From positions 1 to 45,115 of the forward strand of contig JAEUBA010000148.1 in NCBI GenBank assembly GCA_018257865.1: 45,115 nt of DNA, given 5' to 3'. Source of the DNA: Stereocaulon alpinum (lineage: Eukaryota; Ascomycota; Lecanoromycetes; Lecanorales; Stereocaulaceae). Positions within the stretch are counted from its first letter, which is position 1. Every line of letters starts with the position of its first letter. A program made the position numbers and the translations under genes. The notes beneath the pieces are model-generated. The model saw nothing but the letters and a program-made list of their open reading frames with translations, was not told where the DNA came from and ran no database searches. Below are positions 35,635 to 45,115 of the stretch, in pieces.

Positions 35635-35862
35635 TCTGTTGTCGGGTTTGAAGGCTTGATAGTAAATACTGGAGCGGTGAATGGAAGATGCCCGGGAGAG
35701 AGTGTTTGGGCGGGGGGGAGGGGAGGGGAATAGGAGCCTCTATACACGGCAGAGGCGCGGACAAGGTGCGAGGAGGAGCTTCGAGCTCGAGCTTCAAGCT
35801 TATCGACAGGACGCTAATCAGATGGCCCGAGAGCTAGACTCTTTTGTGACCTAGTCTTAGAG
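35635..35862. promoter_or_regulatory. Residual upstream region of the broken synthetase gene
   Basis: About 230 bp up to the repeat header. It contains a G-rich tract at about 35709-35729 and overlapping HindIII/SacI-like palindromes around 35780-35800. No promoter element can be named. Confidence 0.35.
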
Positions 35863-36870
35863 ACTAGAGGGTCGCTATTTCGGTAGCGAAATTAGATATA
35901 ATCTTTAGGGCTTTAACCTAATATCCTCTCTAATAGCCTATTTATTACTATTATAGAGCTACTATTAATATTACTATTATAGAGCTACTAGTATCGCTGT
36001 TATAGAGCTACTAGTATTACTATTATATAGCTACTAGTATCGCTGTTATAGAGCTACTAATATCGCTGTCCTAAAGCTACTAGTATTACTATTATTAAGC
36101 TACTAGTATCGCTATTATAGAGCTACTAATAATACTATCCTAAAGCTACTAGTTATACTATCCTAAAGCTACTAGTTATACTATCCTAAAGCTACTAATT
36201 TCGCTATCCTAAAGCTACTAGTATCGCTATTATAGAGCTACTAATAATACTATCCTAAAGCTACTAGTTATACTATCCTAAAGCTACTAGTTATACTATC
36301 CTAAAGTTACTAATTTCGCTATCCTAAAGCTACTAGTATCGCTATTATAGAGCTACTAATAATACTATCCTAAAGTTACTAATTTCGCTATCCTAAAGCT
36401 ACTAGTATCGCTATTATAGAGCTACTAATAATACTATCCTAAAGCTACTAGTATCGCTATTATAGAGTTACTAATAACGCTGTTATAAAGCTACTAATAA
36501 TACTATCCTAAAGCTACTAATAACGCTATTATAGAGCTACTAATATCGCTATCCTAAAGCTACTAATGTCGCTATTATAGAGCTACTAATAATACTATCC
36601 TAAAGCTACTAGTATTACTATTATAGAGCTACCGGTATCGCTATTATAGAGTTACTAATAACGCTATTACAAAGCTACTAATAATACTATCCTAAAGCTA
36701 CTAATAATACTATCCTAAAGCTACTAATTATACTATTACAAAGCTATTAATTATACTATCCTAAAGCTACTAATATCGCTATCCTAAAGCTACTAATAAT
36801 ACTATCCTAAAGCTACTAATAATACTATTATAGAGCTACTAATATCGCTATCCTAAAGCTGTTAATAATA
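35863..36870 (+). repeat. 23-bp minisatellite array 2 with the same header as array 1
   Basis: The header 35863-35959 matches 17229-17325 with only a few transitions, followed by about 40 units of 23 bp of the same two forms. It is in the same orientation as array 1. It ends at TA (36872-36873), where transposon copy 2 begins, so the transposon entered or bordered the array. Confidence 0.88.
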
Positions 36871-36873
36871 CTA

Positions 36874-39800
36874 CCGTCGATTTCAAAACCATTGGCGGGG
36901 ACGCTAACGCGCTTTTAGGGTACCCTACTATATACTAAATTTAGGCGGTAGAAGAGGTACTAGGCGAGCGCTGCGTTATAGACCGTATATAATTTAATTA
37001 TTTCTTAAATAGGTAATAGTAAGGCCCTATAGACGCTATTCTTTAGAGTTTTACTTACCTACTATTACCTCCCTCGCTGCTACTATAGTCCTACTAATAG
37101 ATCTATATACTAAGGCTACTATTTAGTAAGAGCTTAAACTTAGCTTTAGTAATAACGCTATTATACTTAGTAGCTATAATATTAGCCTATAGATACTATA
37201 GCGTATAAGGAAGAGCTGGAGGTAATATAGGGAGGTATATATACCTAGTAAGGACTACGGTAGGAGGCCTAAGGCTCTAAATTATATTCTAGAGGTAGAG
37301 CTCCTAGTATACTTAGAATAACGTCCTATAACCTATCTAGATAAGATAGCTTTCTTCCTTCTAGATAAGTTTAACGTCTTAGTTAGTAAGGCTACTATCT
37401 AGAGAGCTCTTACCCGCCTTAGTTAGTCTTAAAAAAAGTACCGTAAGATTACTAAGGAGCGTAACTAAGAGCTTTAAGACTACTAGTTTACTAAGCTATC
37501 TAATTAGCAGGCTAATTAGCTTATATTTCTAGACGAGAGTACCGCTTATAAGTATATAGGTAAGATTTATTCTATTCAGCTAGTACTTACTAATAGTACT
37601 TAGGGGATCGAAAATTTAGATAGGGACCCCTAGGAAGGATACCGTTAGTAATATAAAGCTTAATAAGGAGTAAGAGGTAGAGTCTATTACCTACCTTTAT
37701 AATCGACGGCTATATCGACTAGATAATATATTAGGGATCGATTACTACCGCTATATTTAATAAATTCGTCTAAGATTAAGTCCTTCCTTACTATATACTA
37801 TACGTAAGCAGCGGTCCTAGGTCTATAATTATTATAGATAATTATAAGATATACTAGAGTCCTAAGTTAAAGGATATATATTAATAAGCAGGCGTTTAAC
37901 TTAAATATCTACCTCCTTATTCGCCGGATTTAAACCTTATTAAGATATCCTTTACCGTTTTAAAAGCTTAGATAAGAAGATACTATAATATTACGGAGCT
38001 CTATTTAATAGATAATACCTACGGAGAGTTTCTAAACTTAGTAGTATAGGCTTAAGACGAATAGGCTAAGGTAGGTAATCTCTTCCGCTTAGCAGGGATT
38101 AAATATAAGGGCGTTAATAATATAGCTAGGTAGGTAGAGGAGTTAGACGAAGAAGAATAAGCTTAGAAGCTTATAGTCTAGACTAGGTATATTAATTTAT
38201 ATCTCTTACTAAGTCTCTAGCTGCGTCTTAAAATACTCTAGATTACTAAGATTAACTCTACCGTATATATCCCCTTACTTATATAACCCTAAGTTATTAT
38301 CCTAGGTCTTAACCTCACACGCTGTTATCTTACTAGACGGAATTATATATCCCTGCTTTTTAGAAGACTGCTAAGGCCTTACTGAATAAGACCTTGCTAG
38401 AAACCGCTGCGGTAGTAATAATAATTAATTTCTTCGAACCTACCTCTTACGGCCCTATTTACTAATATTCCTAGCTAATTAACGACTAATCCTAGGCTTA
38501 ATCCTAAGCTTACGCTATTATTCCTTATACTTATTATTCTTCTAAGCTTATATAATATCCGTAGTATAGCCCTTATCTATTAGCGTATCTAAAGCCTTCT
38601 TATATACGTCTATAAATTTAGGGTGCCTTATATAGAGCTACTTAATAAACTTAGCGAGCTCGCCTTTAATAGGACTACTATCTTAATAAGGTAGAAGACC
38701 TAGTAATACTATAACTAAGCGAGAGGTTAAATAAGGTCGGCGAGTTATTATCCTAGCTATACCTCTAGTATAAAGTTCTTAAATTAAATCTGAGGTTCTT
38801 ATATCTCTAGGCGACTAGGGCCCTAACGTTAGTAGCTGAAAGCCTAGTAGAAAGCCTAGTAAAAAGCTATATCTATAGGGATAGAAAGGCGGAGGCGGTA
38901 GCGGTCTAAACTGCCCTCCTATAGTAGGATAAGTAGGTATAGGTGGCTTAGTAGTATACTATCTCTTCTCTTTATAAGCCTTATTCTTCTAAGTCCGCCG
39001 TAGCTTATTAAGTACTAATTTAGGCGGCTAGTTATTACTAAGTCGACCTAAGGTATCTTTAAGGATAGCAGCTACCTATATCTTTAAAAGATTCGAAAGG
39101 AGGGGTATATACTCACCTTTATATATATAGTAATAGTAGCCCGAATTCTTATATATAGAACTCTTATAAGCCTATTAATTATAAATATCCTATTATTTCT
39201 ACCTCTAAGGATCCTTAGTATTCGTCCTATCTATCTCCTTAAGAAGCCTATTAGTTAGGATATATATAGAGCCTCTTAGTATTCCTAAAATCGTCGTCCT
39301 AGGCTTCTTTTCAGCTACTTTACCTATAATAGGGATCTCTCCGGTGCTGTTACGGGCCTAGTAGTATATAAGGTTAACTTATAGGCCCTTCTTCCCCTCC
39401 TCCTACTATACCTAGAGCTCGTCTTCGACGCTTACCTAATTATACTACGTCTTAGCGGTCGTACTAGAGCGTCGATTTAGCCCTGTAAACTTCTTATAGA
39501 ATAGCGTTACTTAGACTAAGACTTAGTAGTATACGTAGCCTCTCTCTATAGCCTATTAACTAGTAAAGTTACGCTACTTCTAATATATAGGGGTAATCTT
39601 GAGGTTATTACTACTATTAATAGTATAGTCCCGGAAGATCTAACTACGAATAGTCGAACTTTAGGTATCCTTCTCCTAAAATAACCTAATAGCAAGCTTA
39701 TACTTAATAGCGATATATTCTAGCGACTTAGACTTATTATTACTAATTTAGTAGACTAGGGCCTTTACCTTTCCCTTCTTATTTACTATAGAATTATAGG

Positions 39801-40832
39801 ATTACTAACCAGCTGTAGTCTAAGACTATAAGATATTAATATCCTTCGGAGTCTCCTTACCCTCCTTACTATTACTAAGACCTCCTCTATAAGATATATC
39901 CTTTCTAGCCTACGTCTACCTCCTATTTAGCTTACCGTTAGCGCCTACGAATAGGCTTTTAGTCGAATAGCGTCTAAACTAAGGTTACGGGGTATTAAAA
40001 TATATCTAAGTAGTTAATAACTAAGTCTTAGGCCTTACTTTATTAATATTCTTATCCTCAGCTATATCTAGTAGATTATATCGAAATAAGGCTATAGACG
40101 TTTAAGACGGTATATCTAGTACTAAATTAATTACCTCTAAGGCTTTAGCCCTAAGTAACTTTACTAAAGATAGTAATACTAAGGACGTTTAGCTTAAGGT
40201 AAAGAAGCTTAATAGGGGAAGTAGTAGCGGTAGTATACTTAAGTAGAATATATTAGGAGTATAAAAAGATTTATCTATACTTAAAGAGGGGGCTTACTTA
40301 GTCGCTAGGGAAGCCTTTTTAAAGGCCTTTCTAAAGGCTTTCTTAGTAGTAGGCTTTAAAGCTTTACTACCCTTTTTTAGTAGTAGTAGACGCTCCTCAG
40401 CCTCCTTAAGCGCCTAGGGCGGCTTTAATACTAAACGACTAGTTTAAGGGGTAGGAGGCTTTAGAATTAGACGTCTAGGTATTTAAGGGGCGGGGGCGGT
40501 AGTAGTAGTAGTAGTAGGGGTAGGACGCTTAAGAGTTAGACGGCGAGACGTCTAGGCGATAGTAGGCTCCTTATTAATAGTAGAGTTCCTTTTAAAAGTA
40601 CTAGAACGACGCTTTCTAAGGGGTATAGCGATAGTAATAGTAAGGTCTATAATCTATAAGGGCGGGGGAGGTAAAATACTATATATAAGGCGGTAAGGGC
40701 TTTATCTTTACCGTTTTAGGAAGACTATATAAGGACTACTATAGAGATAACGTAGCGCTCACCTAGTACCTCTTCTACCGCCTAAATTTAGTATATAGTA
40801 GGGTACCCCAAAAGCGCGTTAGCGTCCCCGCC
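36874..40832 (+). mobile_element. 4.0-kb Tc1/mariner-superfamily transposon, copy 2, right end incomplete
   Basis: Same layout as copy 1, with high similarity throughout. The left TIR starts CCGTCGATTTCAAAACCATT after TA. The transposase remnant at about 37110-38160 keeps FLDES (first Asp intact, unlike copy 1), DNYKIY, and a changed YLPPYSPDLNLIKISF-type segment (NPIE as NLIK; residue-level comparison by eye). The second gene is on the minus strand at about 40640-38200, with the PRRL/LKPP repeats but a shorter Thr/Ala run. At the right end the inverted repeat matches only to CCCCGCC (about 40832). The terminal 25 or so bases, including the expected CCATTGG complement, are replaced by unrelated sequence and there is no flanking TA at the expected place. 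Confidence 0.85.
38200..40640 (-). pseudogene. Second gene remnant of transposon copy 2
   Basis: Collinear with the copy 1 gene at 26270-28720, including the basic start (PRKRRSSTFKRN) and Lys/Ala-rich stretch. Stops from RIP interrupt it throughout. Small differences, such as an extra KAF-type repeat near 40320 and a shorter trinucleotide tract, show that the copies diverged before or independently of mutation. Confidence 0.5.
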
Positions 40833-42590
40833 TATAAAGGCTAGCGACGCCGGCTCTAAGCTAGCGTACTAAGGTATAAGAGACGTAAAGTTACTAGATT
40901 TAGGTATTAAGTAATAGATATAATTATATTACTTAGTAGTAGAGTAGTAGTAGAACTAATTTCTAAAGATCCCTAAAATACGGGGGAGTCCTAAGTAGTA
41001 ATACTATTACTAAGCCCCTAAACCCTAATTAATATTATTACGTTAGTATAGCTATAACGCGTATACGCTTAAGGGTTAATAGTATCCTCCCCTTTAGGCC
41101 CTAGTCCCTAGGTACTAAAGTATATAGAATAGACTACTCGTTAAAAACCCTTTAAACCTAGTAGGAAACGTAAGGGAAAAGAGTTAACCTAAATATAATA
41201 TTATTAAGGCGGCGTATTATATATATAGAATATTATCTAACTGCAGTAACGCCTAAATCTATAATAATATAAAAAGAATACGTAGCAGGCGTAGTAGTAA
41301 CGCGTAGTTATTAATAAATATAATTAATTACCGGCTGTATTAGCGGGTAACAGCTGCGTTATTATATTATTAGTTATTATTATTTTAAATAGCTTTAATA
41401 TATAGCGACGTCGCAGCGATAACGATCTATAAGTATATAAATAATAACTTTCCCCCTAACTTTTCTCTCTTTATAACTCCTAATATAACTTATACGTTCC
41501 CTAATATTAGCGTACCTATATCGTAATTAATATTACTAATATAGTTAACAGTTCTTCTTATTATAATAATATCTAAATATTCTCTTAAGATCGTATATCG
41601 CTATCGCGTAATCGGCGTATATTATTAGCTACTAATATATTACTTATAGGTATAACTTATATATATACTTAATATTATACGTCGCTATCGCGTAACCGGC
41701 GTATATTATTAGCTGCTAACACATTACTTATAGATATAATATATATATATACTTAATATCGTACGTCGCTATCGCGTAACCGGCGCGTATTACTAGCTGC
41801 TAATACTTATAGACTATATTATCGATATACCTTTACCCTATAGGACCTGTTTTTGCACGGGGAATAATAATTACGACTGCGGTAATACTCCTCCTTATTA
41901 ATATTATAAGGATAGCTACTATAGGCTTAATTATTATTATAAGGTATATTATTCTAATAGCTCTGCTACGTCGCCTCCTAATATATCTAAATCCTAAAGC
42001 TATTTCGTTAGTCTATATAGCGATTAGTACGGCGTTATAGGCGTAAAGGCTAGACTCCCTAAGTATAATATAAGCGTAAGAAAATTGGTAAGCGTATTAC
42101 CTAATAGCGAAAAGCGTAAGGCTAAATTATAGTAATAAATAGAGTAGCTCCTATAATAATTACTAATCTCTAATAGGAACTTATAGCGGAGAGATAATAG
42201 GTTATAAAACTTAAGTAAACTATTACTAACTAGCAGTTTAAGTTAGGAACCCTCTAATAAATAATTATTAAGTATACTAAGGAGATAGAGAGTCTCTAGT
42301 AATATATTAAGCTCTTAGAGGAGTAATTATACTACTATATATTAGCGTAGAGACGGCGTTAGGATATTTATTTATTTTTTCCTTCTTCTTTTCTTCTATT
42401 AATATTTAGTAGCGTACCTATATATATTATCTTACTAATATAAGATAGATATTCAGCTAGTAATTAATTTAATCTCTTCTTTATTCTACTAAGGTATAAG
42501 TAAGTAAGTATAATAATTATAGAGGAGTATACTTATAGTATAAGACTATTTACTTATAAGGTTTATAATTATTATAACTTATATTATCAC
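40833..42590. repeat. RIP-mutated AT-rich DNA between transposon copy 2 and the gypsy pol
   Basis: No ORF. It includes the 84-bp tandem repeat described separately. On the minus strand a TGTTACCCGCTAATACAGCC sequence starts at 41352; it could be the 5' edge of the 3' LTR of the reverse-strand gypsy element to the right, but no second LTR is in the window to test it. Confidence 0.5.
41590..41820. repeat. 84-bp tandem repeat, about 2.7 copies
   Basis: CGCTATCGCGTAA recurs at 41599, 41683 and 41767, exactly 84 bp apart, followed each time by CCGGCG (or TCGGCG), a TTATTAGCTGCTAA-type segment and an AT-rich linker. Confidence 0.88.
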
Positions 42591-45115
42591 CGCTACTTAC
42601 TCGCTACTATTAGTAGTATTTAAAGAACTAGAGACTATATACGCTTACTAACCGTCTACTTATTAAAGGCTTAAGTTAAATTATAGGTATTCTTAAGCTC
42701 TTTATCTAGTAACTACTAGTTATATTCTTTACCCTAGCTAGTCTATTTAACCTTATACTAAACGCTTTACTTATCTTAAACCTTATCTATAATTTCTTTA
42801 ACCTCCTATATCTTATTATTATTAATAAGTTTAGGGGCTTATATAAAGTTCGCTAACGTCTTATTACTATTATAAAGGTAGTATAGCTCTAATAATAAGA
42901 TATAAAAAGTATTATAGATTCTATAAGTTTATAGTAGTAGAAGGCGGTAAGCCTATACTCCTACTTTATTAATAATCCTAAAAGGCCCTATAAATTTATA
43001 AGATAACTTTTTACTTAAGCGTTTTTACTTAAGATTCTTAGTTAATAGTATTACTAAATCTCCGATCTTATAACTTTAAGGCTTATAATTCTTATTATAC
43101 TACTTAGCTTAAGACTCTCTAGCGCGCCGTAGGCGTTTTATAGCTTTATCTCTTAATACTTATAATAATCTAATCCTCTTATTTATAGTAGGTATCCTCC
43201 CCTTAAGGGACTTATTCTTAAGCTCCTAATAAAGTTTAGGGTAATATCTATATATTAAGTAGAACAGCGTCGTTCTAATAGAGGAATAAAGACTATTTAT
43301 ATATACGAATTCTACTATTAGTAGCTGTTTCGCCTAAGTAGTCTACTTATTATTAGTAAAGACCCGTAAGTAGTACTCTAGCACCTAATTCTAGTACTCT
43401 GTTTAACTATTAGTTTAAGGATAAAAGGTAGTACTTAGGCGGCGCTTAATCTTAAAGTAAAAATAAATAGCTAACTAGAAGGCGCTAGTAAATACTAAGC
43501 CTCTATCGCTAATAATACTATTAGGTATACTATAATAGTATACTACCTTAGTATAAAAAATATCCGCTAGCTTAGTAGCGTCGATTATAGTAGTAGTAGG
43601 TATATACCTTACTATCTTTATAAATCGATTAATAATTACTAGAATAGTATTATAGACTATATTCTTATATTTACTTAAGGGTAGACCTATAATAAAGTCT
43701 ATTAAGAGCTCCTTCTATAGCTTATTAGTAATAGAAAGCGAACTTAGTTCGCTATAGAGGTAATAGCGGGGAGCCTTAGTTCTTTAGTAGATATTATAAG
43801 TCTTAATATACTTATTAACCTACTTAGAACTCCTATACTAAAAGTATTTACGGGTAAGTAACTTATATATCTTCTTAATACTAAAGTACCCTACTAAGGG
43901 ATTATTATAGTATTTACTAATAAGTTCTTCCCTTAAGGCTTCGTCTTTAGGAATATATAGGCGGTTATTATTTCTTAATAAACCTTCTAGGTCTAAAGCC
44001 TATACCTTACTTTAGAGATAGTACTACGACAGCGTATCCTTATTTATAGAAAAGGATTTTATCTAATTATTAGTAGCCTATAAGTCTCGAATTAAAGTCT
44101 TAATTAAATATTAAGGATCCTTATAAGCTAACTTAATAATACCTCTTATATCCTTTTAGAGAATAATAACTTAGAGGCCTATAATTTAAAACGCTAGTAA
44201 TATTACTATAATAATTTCTTTACCTTCCTTATCTCTACCCTAAAGTACGAGTTTATTCTATAATATTAGTAATAACTTAGTATTTAGCGGGGAACTTCCT
44301 TTATAATTAAGGCGTCGTAATAGCGGATCCGTAGGATTCGTTTTTCTAGTATAATAAGTAATTTCGAAATTAAAAGTAGCGAGCTTTAGCGCCTATCTAG
44401 CTTACTAGGAATTTAATTACTTCTACTTTATAAAGCCCTTAAGATTATTATAATTAATAAAAACCTTAATAGTAAACGGGCTACCTTTTAGGTAATACTA
44501 CTACTATTTTATTACCGCTACTATAGCGAGTAATTCTTAGTTATAAACCTTATAATTCTACTCCGTAGGAATTATCTTTTAGGACTAAAAGGTAATTAGG
44601 TACTAATAGCTATTATTATCCAGCTACGTAAGTACTACTATAATAGTAAAGTTAGAGGTATTAGTTTCTATATATAACTTTACTTCTAGGTTAAAGTAGC
44701 GGAGAAATAGCGTACTAGAAAAGATATCCTAAAGCTTTTAAAAAGTACCTTTAGTACTATTATTCTACTAAAGTTAATCTACCTTTTTCCTATCCTTACT
44801 ACCTTTAAGTAAGTTAGTTAGAGGCGTAGTAATAGTAGTATAATTATAAATAAACTACTAGTAGAAATTTATAAAGCCTAAAAAGACTTATATATCTTAA
44901 AAGATCTTTAGCTTAAGCTATTCCCTAATTATCGCTACGCGTTCCTAATCTATTACTACGCTATTAGTAGATATAATAAATCTAAGAAATTCAACCTATT
45001 TAGTACTAAACTAATACTTCTTTAGGTTAGCGAAAAGCGAGAACTAACGTAATTATTCTAGTACTTACTAAATATACTACTAGTAGTCCGCTAGGTTCGC
45101 GCTATAAATTAAGAT
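42590..45115 (-). mobile_element. Ty3/gypsy pol remnant on the minus strand, cut by the window end
   Basis: Reading the minus strand with stops ignored gives the tail of reverse transcriptase and the connection (FLGFINFY, PLTNLLKGS) near 44890-44740. RNase H is near 44700-44460, with LYIETNTSNFTI and VYN.ELLAIVAVIK. The integrase zinc-binding and core region is about 43960-43400, with YNTILVIINRFIKIVRYIP and NSIISDRGLVFTSAF. It belongs to a different gypsy lineage from the element at 17911 by sequence. It is RIP-mutated throughout and not capable of function. The upstream gag and RT active site would lie beyond 45115. Confidence 0.85.

Overview
The window looks like a filamentous ascomycete (Pezizomycotina) chromosome. 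Short introns with GT..AG ends interrupt genes that encode fungal proteins, and the DNA alternates between ordinary-composition gene islands and very AT-rich blocks. In the blocks CpA/TpG dinucleotides and ATG codons are almost absent and TpA is everywhere, which is the signature of repeat-induced point mutation (RIP). I cannot assign a species. Dothideomycetes or Leotiomycetes would fit, but that is a guess.

Layout. 1-2.1 kb: RIP-mutated repeat DNA. 2.2-3.5 kb: a small island with one two-exon gene for a Helo-like N-terminal domain protein, whose upstream side is a tandem array of transposon-end sequence. 3.5-4.65 kb: RIP-mutated. 4.7-17.2 kb: the main gene island. It starts with 2.6 kb of normal-composition DNA without a recognisable gene. 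Then come a kinase-like/ISG12-like fusion protein, a 247-bp MITE, an 11-exon HAK-type potassium transporter and a 4-exon Kha1-type K+/H+ antiporter, all three genes on the minus strand. 17.2-28.9 kb: a nested repeat block. A 23-bp minisatellite is split by a complete but dead Ty3/gypsy element (17911-24378, 277-bp LTRs, 5-bp target duplication), followed by a 4.0-kb Tc1/mariner-superfamily element with about 105-bp terminal inverted repeats. 29-35.8 kb: an island with small hypothetical genes, two candidate secreted proteins, and a broken glutamine-synthetase-like gene joined in frame to one of the secreted-protein genes. 35.86-45.1 kb: a second minisatellite array with the same header sequence as the first, a second copy of the 4-kb element, then further RIP-mutated DNA ending in a reverse-strand gypsy pol that runs off the window.

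How the genes relate. The two potassium genes form a natural pair: HAK brings K+ in across the plasma membrane, and Kha1-type antiporters exchange K+ for H+ on internal membranes. They are neighbours on the same strand, about 1.5 kb apart. The island edges look evolutionarily active: genes lie within a few hundred bases of RIP-mutated arrays, and one edge carries a truncated enzyme gene fused to a cysteine-rich secreted-protein gene.

Exon structures were built by hand from splice signals, reading-frame continuity and recalled family patterns. No alignment or composition calculation was run.
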